The notes: generated by a model not told the origin, from the letters alone. A stretch of DNA of 64,000 bases from CAWBBA01 sp963729795 (GCA_963729795.1 CAVSPC010000056.1:1-64000); one strand, 5' to 3'. Positions 50,607 to 60,154 are shown, counted from the stretch's first letter. A program made the numbers and translations.

Positions 50607-51038
50607 CGCTCAGCTCCTCTTTCCGTAGATTTGAGACCACGGGTCTCCTTCCTCGGGGGACATTCATATCACAGACGCCAGAGAATGCAACAATGTTTTT
50701 AGCAATAATGACAAAAAGTTCTGTGATAAATCGTAACCATAACTTTAAGTAAGTGCGATCTAAGACCTTTAGCCCTCCGTCGACAGGTCCAAGAGGCCCC
50801 TGTTCAGGCCCTCTCCAGCAGCCACGCCTCGCTGGGTCCGAAAGACCGCGCATCTCCATTTGCACGTTCGTATACAGCGGCCCATTAACTGGCATTTTTT
50901 GTTTACTTTCATCGAGTCTGATGGTAGAGATTCGGCCTGAGTAGTAAATCCGGCCTCTTTTTCGTGCGGTTGATTAGGAAAGACCGGGTTACGGTATAGA
51001 TCCGCATGTGCGGTGGTTCGTAAAGGAGGCTCCCCGTC
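50607..51038. other. Divergent intergenic region
   Basis: 432 bases between divergent genes. The part at 50680-50755 is AT-rich and probably carries the minus-strand promoter. The right end carries AGGAGG (51024-51029) for the downstream gene. No gene is seen. Confidence 0.35.
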
Positions 51039-52340
51039 TTGCCTGGCTGGCGCCATCAGATTGAATCCCCCAATGTATACCGGTTCTTGTTAATTTTATT
51101 AACCGCATGCAGTGTCTTACCCGATTTGTGTCAAGCGGCTCCGACGATCCCTGGTGAAGGCAGGCATGGCCTTTTTTACGTGGTTACTCATCTGCACCCT
51201 GTTGCTTACGTCATTCTGTTTCTCGTGGCCGTCTTGTCCATAATTAATTTGTTTGTCCAGGGCTGGTTACCCCTGAAAACATTGCACTCCTTGTCGTTTA
51301 TGGCCCTTCCCCACAGGCTCCGAAGAAAAGCCGAACAAGGTCCGACCGGCCAAGGAATGAAAAGAGTTGGAATTCATTCCTCCGGCACGAATAAGCAGGC
51401 TAAGCCGACCAAGGCCCTCGGTCGGCCGCCCAGCGGAAAACCCGCAGATGAAGGGATTGTTAATCTTCGCCGCGTGGTACGGAGTACGGGCGGCCGGGCG
51501 GCGGCGAAGGTCCCCACGCCTCTGGAAGGAATCAACCACCCATTGCCGCAATTTTCTCGTACAGCGGAGCCCCAAACCGGCAACCCCAGGGTCTTGGAGC
51601 GAGAACAGGATCAAAAACGGTCTGGCACTGAATTCAAGTTTTCTTCCGCTGTGGATTTGGTTCCGCAAGAAGAAATGGGCCGCCGGGAGAAAGAACAATT
51701 AGTTGTTTCCGGCACCGTGACAGGACCGGACGGACATGGGATAGCCTCAGTAATGGTTTACTTAGTTGATGAAGCGGGTAGTCGAGTGGGACAGTCGTCT
51801 CGATCTGCCCGCGATACCGGGGAATTTAAAGTGTTGGCCCACGAACCGGGAAAGTACGCGCTCAATGGGTACAAAAGGGGGTTCGTCGCGGAGAGCAGAG
51901 AGCCGCTGATTTTACCCATTGAATCGGGAAAGATCGAGGGATTCAATCTTCGTATGATACCGGAGGGGTGCCTAGTTCATGGCCGCGTTCTTTTGGAAGG
52001 CAGTAGAGAAGGCGCCCCTGATTTTGAGGTCCGATGCTTTTGTGAGGACGGCGCTTTTGCCCGTTCAGATCGCTCCGACTCTGCTGGTGAATTTGGAATT
52101 TCCGGGGTGCCGCTTACATCAAAATGTTCTATCGAAGTTTGCGGAACGGGCGGCGAGGTCCTGGCCAAGTCTGCCCCCTTCGAAACGCTACATAAGAAAG
52201 AAGTTTACCGCGAGATCGCCATCGCGCCCTTTCCGACTTCAAGAAGCACTTCGACTGCGACTATCGATCTAGCCGATGTACAGGAAGACAATACTGGAGA
52301 GCAAGGAGAGACCACGCAACTCCCTTTGCATGGTCAATAA
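51039..52340 (+). CDS. Membrane protein with carboxypeptidase-regulatory-like domains
   Basis: 433 residues from a TTG with AGGAGG nine bases upstream. There are two N-terminal hydrophobic segments (FLLILLTACSVLPDLCQA and VAYVILFLVAVLSIINLFV). A long basic, Pro/Gly-rich linker (residues about 95-220) leads to two beta-sandwich repeats of the CarboxypepD_reg type (VVSGTVTGPDGHGIASVMVYLVDEAG and GCLVHGRVLLEGSREGAPDFEVRCF). Such domains are structural or carbohydrate-binding modules on the outer face. Function unknown; no operon partner. Confidence 0.65.
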   Translation: MPGWRHQIESPNVYRFLLILLTACSVLPDLCQAAPTIPGEGRHGLFYVVTHLHPVAYVILFLVAVLSIINLFVQGWLPLKTLHSLSFMALPHRLRRKAEQGPTGQGMKRVGIHSSGTNKQAKPTKALGRPPSGKPADEGIVNLRRVVRSTGGRAAAKVPTPLEGINHPLPQFSRTAEPQTGNPRVLEREQDQKRSGTEFKFSSAVDLVPQEEMGRREKEQLVVSGTVTGPDGHGIASVMVYLVDEAGSRVGQSSRSARDTGEFKVLAHEPGKYALNGYKRGFVAESREPLILPIESGKIEGFNLRMIPEGCLVHGRVLLEGSREGAPDFEVRCFCEDGAFARSDRSDSAGEFGISGVPLTSKCSIEVCGTGGEVLAKSAPFETLHKKEVYREIAIAPFPTSRSTSTATIDLADVQEDNTGEQGETTQLPLHGQ

Positions 52341-52438
52341 CTCGGATAATACGGCGTGAGCCGTTATTGACAAATTCACTTTGGTGGCTGCGTCTCATAG
52401 GTTCTCCGCGTGTACTAAGGATTTCGTGAAACTTGGCG

Positions 52439-53233
52439 CTACCGGCCACCAAGCCGAACCGCTCGGACTTCTACTCCTCCTTTGAGTTTTCCGATCACTA
52501 ATCTTTGTATTCGTGGATTTGCAGTGGCCAAATCGGCTTTCAGCTCACCTACCCACGCGTCGCCGGATTCGAGCAGGTCCGCCTTGTTCAGAAAAGGCAC
52601 GACGCGTGCCTTCTCCGGGGTATTTTTCAGCGCACCTTGGGGATGGTTCAAAAGTCTGGACACAGCACGCGGCGCGATTTTTTCCCCCCTATTCACACCA
52701 CTAACCGACAAAAATTTCTCCAGTCGGAAGACCCATTCCTCAGTGGCCGGCTTTCCAATACTGTCGAGACCCACCACCGGTATGACAAGATCGGTAAAGT
52801 CCGGTATCACTGGTTCCCATGTTTCGGGAGCTTTAATCGGGCGACCGGACGCTCCGTCAGCCTCGATCAATACTCTATGTGCGAAAACCAGGCAGCGCCT
52901 GAGAGTTTCTTCGGCGGTTCCAAGAAGCTTGCCGCTCGCATTATCTTGAGATCGGGCTACCGTGACATGTCCGTATTCAGAGAGGCGGCCCGAGAGGGAT
53001 GCTAGTTCAGGGTCGTCCTCCAGTAAGATCAGGCAAGGGGATTCATAGGTTTTCGGAGGCATGATCTTGGTAGTGGTCGTGGTGACCACCTTTTCGCGGC
53101 GTGTCACCATTTCCCTGGCCAGGGCATACATCAGCGAAGTCTTCCCGCCTGCTCCTACCAGGGCAACCGTGCGAATTGTCGAGTCTATGTCAAAGCAGTC
53201 CAGAAGAGATTTGCTGTCCGAGAATTCGGCCAC
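52439..53233 (-). CDS. yqeC: Selenium cofactor biosynthesis protein YqeC
   Basis: 264 residues with an N-terminal P-loop VALVGAGGKTSLMYALA, TTTTTKIMPP and IEADGASGRPIKAPETWEPVIP, the signature of YqeC (TIGR03172). This family accompanies selenium-dependent molybdenum hydroxylases. None of the usual partners (YqeB, SelD, xanthine-dehydrogenase-like enzymes) is in the window. It stands alone, convergent with the upstream membrane-protein gene. Confidence 0.85.
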   Translation of the reverse strand: MAEFSDSKSLLDCFDIDSTIRTVALVGAGGKTSLMYALAREMVTRREKVVTTTTTKIMPPKTYESPCLILLEDDPELASLSGRLSEYGHVTVARSQDNASGKLLGTAEETLRRCLVFAHRVLIEADGASGRPIKAPETWEPVIPDFTDLVIPVVGLDSIGKPATEEWVFRLEKFLSVSGVNRGEKIAPRAVSRLLNHPQGALKNTPEKARVVPFLNKADLLESGDAWVGELKADLATANPRIQRLVIGKLKGGVEVRAVRLGGR

Positions 53234-53236
53234 GGA

Positions 53237-53587
53237 TCAGATCCAAGGTGGTGTAAGGCCGTACCTTATGCGAAACGATGCGGCGTTTCCTGAGACAATC
53301 ATAGGACCCTTGCACGGCTGATATTTGTAAAACTTAAGGACATAGGTGCCTCTGTCCCCTATGTCGTAGCACTTGGTTTGGTTGTCCCAGGTAACCCACA
53401 CCTTAAAGCGGTCCAGCAATTCAAAAGGAGGATTACACCTGATATCAAACACCTGCACGTATACAGGCCCGACGTATCCGTCCGGCCAATTGATGAAGTA
53501 TCTTGTTCCACGTGCAGAGGACAGGGTTGGCGCCACCATCATGATGACTAATGCCAAAATTATCGAACGACAAATCCATTTACTCAT
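53237..53587 (-). CDS. Small secreted protein, unknown function
   Basis: 116 residues from the ATG ending at 53587 with GAGAGGAA upstream. The signal peptide MSKWICRSIILALVIMMVAPTLSSA precedes a compact domain with three cysteines (IRCNPPF, TKCYDIG, QPCKGP) and many aromatic residues (YFINWPDGYVGPVYVQVF, YKYQPC), perhaps a small beta fold. It lies 3 bases downstream of the yqeC start, in the same direction. No family is recognised. Confidence 0.6.
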   Translation of the reverse strand: MSKWICRSIILALVIMMVAPTLSSARGTRYFINWPDGYVGPVYVQVFDIRCNPPFELLDRFKVWVTWDNQTKCYDIGDRGTYVLKFYKYQPCKGPMIVSGNAASFRIRYGLTPPWI

Positions 53588-53734
53588 GTCAGTTCCTCTC
53601 GCATCATCGCTGATCACCCGGAGAAATGTCATGATAAATATATCATAAATAACATTAAGTTGGTAGTGTTTTTTAATGTTTTACGCTAAACATTTAGTTC
53701 TGCGGGGGAATTGTCGGCCCCCTGTTATCGCGAG

Positions 53735-53835
53735 CAGTGAAATCCCGCGTCCCGCGGAAAGGCATCAGAAGAAAAGATTGCTTTGCTCTCGGAATGAAAA
53801 TCTTTTGGTGCTCGTAACCGAGGAATCACGGTTTT
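53735..53835. repeat. Degenerate dispersed repeat, family A
   Basis: Contains AATCCCGCGTCCCGCGG, AAGATTGCTTTG and CGGAATGA, and ends with GCTCGTAACCGAGG, matching in order the arms and tail of the copy at 8145 but heavily mutated. The rest of the gap between 53588 and 53843 holds only an AT-rich stretch (53630-53700). Confidence 0.4.
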
Positions 53836-53843
53836 ATATGAAT

Positions 53844-54095
53844 TCAGCGTTCGGTAGGCTCGTTTGGCTCCACCTCGGAAGGCCCCGATGAATCGGCTCC
53901 CAGATTTGGATTCAAGCTGTTGAAGAGTGCGATTTGATCCTGTATGGACATCCTGCATTTAGCCTTAGCGCTCCCCGGGGAACGGCAACTCCTGCAACGC
54001 GTCTCGGAGCAATTCTGGCACATCTTGCAGTCCGGGCACGGACGTTTACCGAGTGAGACCTGATTTGAAATGGATTGCATCATGGCGCCTGTCAT
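53844..54095 (-). CDS. Cysteine-rich small protein, possible metal-binding
   Basis: 83 residues. The central segment CPDCKMCQNCSETRCRSCRSP has seven cysteines in CxxCxxCxxC and CxxC spacing, followed by an acidic, Pro/Ser-rich tail. It looks like a zinc ribbon or Fe-S binding knot, possibly a regulatory or scaffold peptide. The start is uncertain between two nearby ATGs and the ribosome site is weak. It is divergent from purC. Confidence 0.5.
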   Translation of the reverse strand: MTGAMMQSISNQVSLGKRPCPDCKMCQNCSETRCRSCRSPGSAKAKCRMSIQDQIALFNSLNPNLGADSSGPSEVEPNEPTER

Positions 54096-54142
54096 GCTAG
54101 TTTAACAAGACTTTCCAGCATGTCAAACACAAAGAGAGTTTC

Positions 54143-55036
54143 ATGAATTCCGTTGCTGTTAAAGAGACTTCCTTGTCCCCAATCGTCCTCGTCGGCAGGG
54201 GCAAAGTTAGGGATATCTATACGATTGAAGACAAGCTTCTCATCGTCTCCACCGATCGGCTGTCGGCGTTCGACGTCATTCTTCCGGATCCTATTCCGGA
54301 CAAAGGAAAAGTCCTCAATCAGCTCAGCCAGTTCTGGATGGCCAACACACGCCACATAGTGCCGAATCATCTCATTTCGGCGAACGTGAGCGATTATCCA
54401 CCGGAATGCGGAAGATTTGCGGAAGTGTTGGAAGGTCGGAGCATGCTGGTACGCAAGGCCCAAGTCTTTCCCGTGGAATGTGTTGCGCGCGGATACCTCA
54501 TCGGCAGTGGCTGGAAGGATTACAAGAGTACGGGAAGACTATGCGACATCCCTTTGCCGGCTGGTCTTAAACAAGCCGAAAAGCTTCCTGAGCCTATCTT
54601 CACACCGTCTACCAAGGCTAACCTTGGGGACCACGATGAAAACATTTCATTTAGTCGGACCATGGATCTTGTGGGAGAAGAAACAGCCCAATGGCTGCGG
54701 GATAAAACGATAGAACTCTACTTGCAAGGTTCACGATGGGCCGAGGAGCGCGGGATCATCGTGGCGGACACGAAGTTCGAATTCGGAATGGTCGATGAAG
54801 TCCCGACCTTAATAGACGAAGTTCTCACGCCTGACTCCTCTCGTTTTTGGCCGATGGATGAATACCGGGTTGGAATTTCCCCTCCGTCGTTGGATAAGCA
54901 ATTCGTCAGAGACTACTTGGAAGGCCTGGCCTGGAATAAGAAAGCGCCCGCGCCTAGTTTGCCCGCGGAAATCATCGCGAAAACAAGGGCCAAGTACCTG
55001 GATATTTATAGGATTATCACCGGCAGCAGTTTGTAA
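54143..55036 (+). CDS. purC: SAICAR synthase (phosphoribosylaminoimidazole-succinocarboxamide synthase)
   Basis: Joins CAIR and aspartate with ATP in purine synthesis. It is 297 residues. Landmarks are VGRGKVRDIYTIEDKLLIVSTDRLSAFDV, FPVECVARGYLIGSGWKDYKSTG, the catalytic-site IVADTKFEFGMVDEVPTLIDEVLTPDSSRFWP, and a C-terminal SLDKQFVRDYLEG. The length and C-terminal form match the larger eukaryote/archaeal-like PurC class. A stand-alone gene with AGAGAG upstream of the ATG. Confidence 0.95.
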   Translation: MNSVAVKETSLSPIVLVGRGKVRDIYTIEDKLLIVSTDRLSAFDVILPDPIPDKGKVLNQLSQFWMANTRHIVPNHLISANVSDYPPECGRFAEVLEGRSMLVRKAQVFPVECVARGYLIGSGWKDYKSTGRLCDIPLPAGLKQAEKLPEPIFTPSTKANLGDHDENISFSRTMDLVGEETAQWLRDKTIELYLQGSRWAEERGIIVADTKFEFGMVDEVPTLIDEVLTPDSSRFWPMDEYRVGISPPSLDKQFVRDYLEGLAWNKKAPAPSLPAEIIAKTRAKYLDIYRIITGSSL

Positions 55037-55456
55037 CTCGCTTTGGAGGATTGTTAGGACCTATCGGGGATTTGCGCCTCGATACCTATACCCCGGTTGA
55101 GTGCCCCCCTAAGAATCCGGCATCGTCTGGCCTCATACTCCGGTCTGCGAGGGTTCCTGGAGGGAGCGTGCAATTAACTCATGATCTCTGTGCCTGTCCG
55201 ATTCCACCTTTATCTTATTATTCAGCTAGTTACGTTTCGCGAACATCCGCAAAACTCGACTTGACATTGAGCATGTTCCGTTAGAGATTACCCCCGTTAT
55301 TTCGTGCGCAGGTATCGCTCGCGGATGGCTTGAGGCAGCCGCTAATCGGCATTATTATAGAATAGGATGCCTGCGATATTCCCCCTCTTTCGATTTCCGT
55401 AACTCAAGGCGGAATTCGACAGGCAACTAAGATTCTTGAGTAGATCTGGAGCCGTC
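55037..55456. other. Intergenic between purC and pyrG
   Basis: 420 bases, no gene. A perfect TTGACA at 55261-55266 lacks a good -10 box at normal spacing (GAGATT after 17 bases). It probably holds the pyrG promoter. Confidence 0.35.
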
Positions 55457-57154
55457 ATGTACAAGAGTACCAAATTCATGTTTATAACTGGCGGTGTTCT
55501 TTCCTCTCTGGGGAAAGGACTGTCGGCAGCCAGCATAGGCGCGCTGATGGAATGCAGAGGTCTTACGGTGACCCTGCTGAAGATGGACCCCTACATTAAT
55601 GTGGATCCGGGGACGATGAATCCGTTCCAGCATGGAGAGGTGTTTGTCACGGACGACGGTGCGGAGACCGACTTGGATCTGGGGCATTACGAGCGGTTCA
55701 CCCATGCCACGCTGCGTCAAAAAAACAATTTTACGACCGGCCAGATCTACGACTCTGTAATTCAAAAGGAGCGAAGAGGAGAATATCTTGGGGCTACGGT
55801 GCAGGTGATCCCTCATATTACCGACGAAATCAAGAATAAAATCCGAGATCTGGGGAACGGTGTCGATGTAGCCATCGTCGAAGTGGGTGGAACTGTGGGA
55901 GATATCGAAAGCCTCCCCTTCCTTGAAGCCATACGGCAGTTGCGGGCCGACCTAGGACCGCAAAACGTCCTCTATATCCACCTCACCTTGCTCCCGTATA
56001 TTAAAGCTTCCGGAGAAGTGAAGACAAAGCCCACGCAGCACAGTGTCAAGGCGCTAAGAGAAGTCGGGATCCAGCCGGATATTCTGATATGCCGGACTGA
56101 AAAAAAGGTAACTCGCGAGATCAAGGAAAAGATAGCCTTGTTCTGTAACGTCAGGCCGGAAGAAGTCATTGCCGCCGAGGATGTGGACTGCATATACGAG
56201 GTTCCTTTGAAGTTTCACGAAGAAGGGCTGGATCAGAAGGTGGTCGAGCTTCTCAATATCTGGACGCGTGCCCCGAGGCTCGATGAGTGGCTGTCGTTCG
56301 TGGATCGCGTCAAGTCCTTACGAGAAGAGGTAACTATCGGGATTGTCGGTAAGTATGTGGAGCTTCACGAATCGTACAAGAGCCTGAATGAGGCGCTTTT
56401 TGCCGGCGGCGTGCACAATAACGCGAAGGTTAACTTAAAGTTCATAGATTCTGAAATGCTTGAAAAGCATGGCATTCGGAATGAATTTGACGACGTAGAC
56501 GGCATTCTGGTACCGGGAGGCTTTGGTTCACGCGGAATCGAAGGCAAGATCAAGGCAGTTCGACACGCGCGGGAGAATCGGATACCGTTTTTTGGTATCT
56601 GTCTCGGAATGCAGATGGCAGTAGTAGAGTTTGCAAGACATGTGTGCGGAATGGACGGCGCCAATTCCACAGAGTTTGATTCACGTACGCCCTATCCCGT
56701 GATCGATCTGATGGACGAGCAACGTTCTATAATGGACAAGGGCGGAACCATGAGGCTCGGGGCGTACGAGTGCGCGATACCTCCGGAAAGCCTTTGCCAC
56801 AAGATTTACGGCAAGACGGTCATCAGTGAGCGGCATCGCCACCGTTATGAATTCAACTCAGGGTACAGGGAGCGGCTGGAAGAGCAAGGCCTCAAAGCAG
56901 GTGGGCTCTCACCCGACGGCAAATTGGTGGAGTTGGTCGAGTACGCAGATCACCCGTGGTTCGTGGGATGCCAGTTTCATCCCGAGTTCAAATCACGACC
57001 CATGGATCCTCATCCTCTGTTTGCTTCGTACATAGAGGCTTGTGTGGCATATAGCAGACGCAGTCGCGAGAAAAACGAGGTACGCCGGCTTGTGGTAGGC
57101 GGAAGGACTAGGACCGAGGGAGATCAAAGGAGTGCCGACGAAATTTTCCCCTGA
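55457..57154 (+). CDS. pyrG: CTP synthase
   Basis: 565 residues, starting at the ATG five bases after GGAG. Synthase domain: KFMFITGGVLSSLGKGLSAASIG, DPYINVDPGTMNPFQHGEVFVTDDG, VEVGGTVGDIESLPFLEAIRQ. The glutaminase domain has PGGFGSRGIEGK, FFGICLGMQMAV with the nucleophilic Cys, and CQFHPEFKSRP with the His/Glu pair. It converts UTP to CTP with glutamine. A basic tail of about 25 residues extends past the usual end. It precedes the Kdo/Lpt cluster by about 150 bases; Kdo activation consumes CTP, so the proximity may be functional. Confidence 0.96.
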   Translation: MYKSTKFMFITGGVLSSLGKGLSAASIGALMECRGLTVTLLKMDPYINVDPGTMNPFQHGEVFVTDDGAETDLDLGHYERFTHATLRQKNNFTTGQIYDSVIQKERRGEYLGATVQVIPHITDEIKNKIRDLGNGVDVAIVEVGGTVGDIESLPFLEAIRQLRADLGPQNVLYIHLTLLPYIKASGEVKTKPTQHSVKALREVGIQPDILICRTEKKVTREIKEKIALFCNVRPEEVIAAEDVDCIYEVPLKFHEEGLDQKVVELLNIWTRAPRLDEWLSFVDRVKSLREEVTIGIVGKYVELHESYKSLNEALFAGGVHNNAKVNLKFIDSEMLEKHGIRNEFDDVDGILVPGGFGSRGIEGKIKAVRHARENRIPFFGICLGMQMAVVEFARHVCGMDGANSTEFDSRTPYPVIDLMDEQRSIMDKGGTMRLGAYECAIPPESLCHKIYGKTVISERHRHRYEFNSGYRERLEEQGLKAGGLSPDGKLVELVEYADHPWFVGCQFHPEFKSRPMDPHPLFASYIEACVAYSRRSREKNEVRRLVVGGRTRTEGDQRSADEIFP

Positions 57155-57306
57155 CCGGGCTGAGCTAAGAAACGGCCGGGAGATTTTTTGAATGGGCTGC
57201 CGGAGAAATCCTTTGAGTTAAAGCCCCCTCCGACACATTGCATTTTTCCCTTGCGCTACAAGATCATGGAATATTATTGCGACTGATGCCGTCTGGGAGG
57301 AGCAAG

Positions 57307-58716
57307 ATGGATAATCCTGCGGTTGTTCGTACCACATTGCGCGTGGGTGATTTTCGTCTTGGCACGGACCAACTATTCTTTGTCCTCGGCCCATGCGTGA
57401 TCGAAAGCAAGGAGCTGACACTTCATGTAGCACAGGAAGTTGCCCGTATAAGCAGGACCACAGGCCTCCCTGCAGTTTTCAAGGCATCGTTCGACAAGGC
57501 GAACCGAACTTCAGTCGACTCTTATCGTGGACCGGGGTTGAAACAGGGCCTGGCAATTCTCAATGCTGTTAGAGAGAAAACAGGGCTCCCCATAATCTCT
57601 GACATTCATACTCCGGATCAGGCGCCGCTGGCGGGGGAAATTCTCGATGTAATCCAGATCCCGGCCTTTCTCAGCCGGCAAACCGATCTCCTGATAGCAG
57701 CAGGGCGTACCGGGCGGGCGGTAAACATCAAGAAAGGGCAGTTTCAGGCCCCGGAGGACATACAGTACGCAATCAAGAAAGTCCTCAGCACCGGGAACAA
57801 CAACATCCTCATCACGGAGCGCGGATCAAGCTTCGGTTACCGGGACATTGTTGCGGACATGCGATCTATACCGCGTATGAAACGGTTCGGATTTCCGATA
57901 ATATTCGATGCGACTCATTCCGCTCAATTTCCCGGAGACAATGATGGTTGCTCAGGAGGAGATCGATCCTTCGTGGCACCACTGGCCAGGGCAGCGGTAG
58001 CTGCGGGGGCGGACGGCGTTTTCATGGAGGTGCATCCCGATCCTGAACGAGCCCTTTGCGATGGCCCCAATTCACTGCCTTTGTCCGATCTTCAAGAATT
58101 GGTGTCAAATCTGGCCGCTATTCGTAAGGTGATCTCCACCCCCTCTCTGAGTACCCCGGAGTTTTTCGCTCCTTCCGAAAAAGAAGCACAGAGGAATCCC
58201 ACGGAAGAAAATCTACAAAAGATCCGCTTGATAATCTTTGATGTGGACGGAGTGCTGACTGACGGTAGAATCACTTTCGGGAGCGGGGGGCTCGAGATAA
58301 AATCCTTTAATGTTAGAGACGGACATGGTATAAAGATTGCTAAGAGGTGCGGCATTTTCATCGCCCTGGTCACAGGGAGGACTTCCGAAGTCGTTCTCAG
58401 GCGTGCCCAGGATATAGGAATTGAAAAGGTGTATCAGGGCGTGTGGGACAAGAAGCCGGTGCTTGCTCAACTTCTGACCGAGTTCAATTTGACGCCCGAT
58501 CAGGTGGCAGTCATGGGCGACGATGTCGTCGACATACCGCTGATGCGTAGGGCAGGAGCAGGTTTTACGGTCCCGGAAGCACCCGAAGAAGTCCGTCGTG
58601 AAGCTGACTACGTGACGCAACACCCAGGCGGTAAGGGAGCTGCAAGAGAGATGATCGAAGTGATCTTGAAAGCCCAAGGCAAATGGGAAGCCGCCCTAGC
58701 CAGGTATCGTGAGTAA
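57307..58716 (+). CDS. kdsA: Fused Kdo-8-phosphate synthase and phosphatase (KdsA-KdsC)
   Basis: 469 residues in one frame, start ATG with GGGAGG six bases upstream. Residues about 1-285 are KdsA: GPCVIES (a Cys at 30, as in metal-dependent synthases), KASFDKANRTS, DATHSAQFPGDNDGCSGGDR and MEVHPDPE. Residues about 305-469 are the HAD phosphatase KdsC: FDVDGVLTDGRI, LVTGRTSEVV, VMGDDVVDIPLMRRAGAGF. Together they would make Kdo from phosphoenolpyruvate and arabinose-5-phosphate via Kdo-8-P. These are usually separate genes. The position before lptC is where kdsC normally lies. No stop or frameshift separates the halves. Confidence 0.93.
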   Translation: MDNPAVVRTTLRVGDFRLGTDQLFFVLGPCVIESKELTLHVAQEVARISRTTGLPAVFKASFDKANRTSVDSYRGPGLKQGLAILNAVREKTGLPIISDIHTPDQAPLAGEILDVIQIPAFLSRQTDLLIAAGRTGRAVNIKKGQFQAPEDIQYAIKKVLSTGNNNILITERGSSFGYRDIVADMRSIPRMKRFGFPIIFDATHSAQFPGDNDGCSGGDRSFVAPLARAAVAAGADGVFMEVHPDPERALCDGPNSLPLSDLQELVSNLAAIRKVISTPSLSTPEFFAPSEKEAQRNPTEENLQKIRLIIFDVDGVLTDGRITFGSGGLEIKSFNVRDGHGIKIAKRCGIFIALVTGRTSEVVLRRAQDIGIEKVYQGVWDKKPVLAQLLTEFNLTPDQVAVMGDDVVDIPLMRRAGAGFTVPEAPEEVRREADYVTQHPGGKGAAREMIEVILKAQGKWEAALARYRE

Positions 58717-58912
58717 GGCGAAGAAGCCCCTGAATTGCCGCCCGGATGGCATGGTCGAAGCTGGCGATAGCCCCATATACGATGTCGGATGTTGCGCAGC
58801 CCTGGGCTCACAGTACGGTTCTCGTTTGAGGCACCATCGTAAAGGAGACCCTATTACTGTGGGAACGAATTCGCAAAGGTTGCGATCGCCCGGTGGGCGC
58901 CGGGTGGATGTC

Positions 58913-59524
58913 ATGAATCACAGAGAGATAGAACGCTGGTACAGGCTAAGAAACGTCAAACGAGCCTCTCAGTTCCTCGTCGTGGTTGCGGTAGCCCTTT
59001 TGATTTGCGGATACGTAGTTTCTCGTGTTGTAAGCGCGGGGCCCGACATGCCAGCGCCTCCAGGGGCGACCGAAGGTAGCATACGAATAGATAATTTTTC
59101 TTACTCTTCTCCGGGCGCGCATCCTTGGGAACTTCGAGCTTCCTCGGCTATCGTTTCCGACTCACTCGACTTGGTCAAGTTGGCGAGACCGAGAGTAGTT
59201 TACCACGGAGGAACCGGCGGAAAGATTTTTCTGACCGCAAAGGACGGCACTTTAGACCGCAAAAGCAGTAATGTTTCCGCCCAGGGAGGCGTAACCATAC
59301 AGTACAAGAATTTTCTCTTCTCGACGGGCGAACTGGATTACTCGCATACGAAGCAGGTCGCTGAGACATCTTCCCCGGTTTCTCTGGAAGGCGGAGATAT
59401 CCGGCTGACAGGGAAAGGGTTGAAGATGTCGGTGGACCGTGAAGAGATTGTAATCGAGAAGAATGTGCGGGCCCGTCTTTTCAACGTGAAATGGGTGGAG
59501 CCCAACGGGCGGCTGCCCATGTGA
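58913..59524 (+). CDS. lptC: LPS export protein LptC
   Basis: 203 residues from ATG 58913; the longer upstream frame overlaps kdsA-kdsC and is not credible. One N-terminal membrane helix (ASQFLVVVAVALLICGYVVSRVVSA) is followed by a periplasmic beta-jellyroll with repeated VSAQGGVTIQYKN... and EGGDIRLTGKGLKMS strands. LptC bridges the inner-membrane LptB2FG ABC transporter and LptA in lipopolysaccharide export. The order kdsC-lptC-lptA-lptB is the standard arrangement. Confidence 0.85.
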   Translation: MNHREIERWYRLRNVKRASQFLVVVAVALLICGYVVSRVVSAGPDMPAPPGATEGSIRIDNFSYSSPGAHPWELRASSAIVSDSLDLVKLARPRVVYHGGTGGKIFLTAKDGTLDRKSSNVSAQGGVTIQYKNFLFSTGELDYSHTKQVAETSSPVSLEGGDIRLTGKGLKMSVDREEIVIEKNVRARLFNVKWVEPNGRLPM

Positions 59525-59540
59525 CAGGGAGAGACTCCCC

Positions 59541-60143
59541 ATGAAGCACAAAATGGCCGGCATCATGGTCTTTCTGGTTCTCGGCTGCCTATTGACCGGA
59601 GCACGAGCTGCCAACGAGTATCTGTCACTCGGCAAGGGCTCGGATCGTCCAATCGATATCAAGGCCAAAAAAGCCACCGCAAGAATGACACCTGACGGGA
59701 AGGCGCTTACGTTCGAGGGCAACGTGAAGGTGAATCAGGGCAATGTGACCTTGACTTGCGATCGGCTGGTCGTTGTCTACAATGATAAGACAGGACGCAT
59801 CACAACAGAAGAAAGTGCACGAAAGCTTACCAAAGGTCTGGAAAACGTCAGTCAGATCAAGTCGATTACGGCTTCGGGCAATGTAAAAATCGTTCAAGAC
59901 GAACGGATGGCCGTGGCTGGGAAGGCTCTGTATGATAACGTGAAGCGGACTATTACGCTCACGGAAGGTCCTCCCCGTCTTTGGCAGGGGACGGATGTGA
60001 TGGTGGCCAACACCATTATCGTTTACCTCGATGAGAATCGAGTAGACATCCTGGGACGGGACGGGCAAGACGACGGCATCAAACTCAAAATAAATCCCGA
60101 TCCAAAAAAGAAGGAGAAGTTGTCGCGGGAACGAGAGAACTGA
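59541..60143 (+). CDS. lptA: LPS periplasmic bridge protein LptA
   Basis: 200 residues with GGGAGAG seven bases before the ATG. The signal peptide MKHKMAGIMVFLVLGCLLTGARA precedes a beta-jellyroll of OstA type: DIKAKKATARMTPDGKALTFEGNVKVNQGNVTLTCDRLVVVYND, then ASGNVKIVQDERMAVAGKALY and TLTEGPPRLWQGTDVMVANTI. It forms the filament carrying LPS across the periplasm. The C-terminus is basic (PDPKKKEKLSRE). It ends where lptB begins. Confidence 0.9.
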   Translation: MKHKMAGIMVFLVLGCLLTGARAANEYLSLGKGSDRPIDIKAKKATARMTPDGKALTFEGNVKVNQGNVTLTCDRLVVVYNDKTGRITTEESARKLTKGLENVSQIKSITASGNVKIVQDERMAVAGKALYDNVKRTITLTEGPPRLWQGTDVMVANTIIVYLDENRVDILGRDGQDDGIKLKINPDPKKKEKLSREREN

Positions 60144-60154
60144 AGGCTCAAGGT

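Noticed and set aside
55261..55289. TTGACA-based promoter for pyrG
   Set aside because: The -35 is perfect but no acceptable -10 lies at 16-18 bases.
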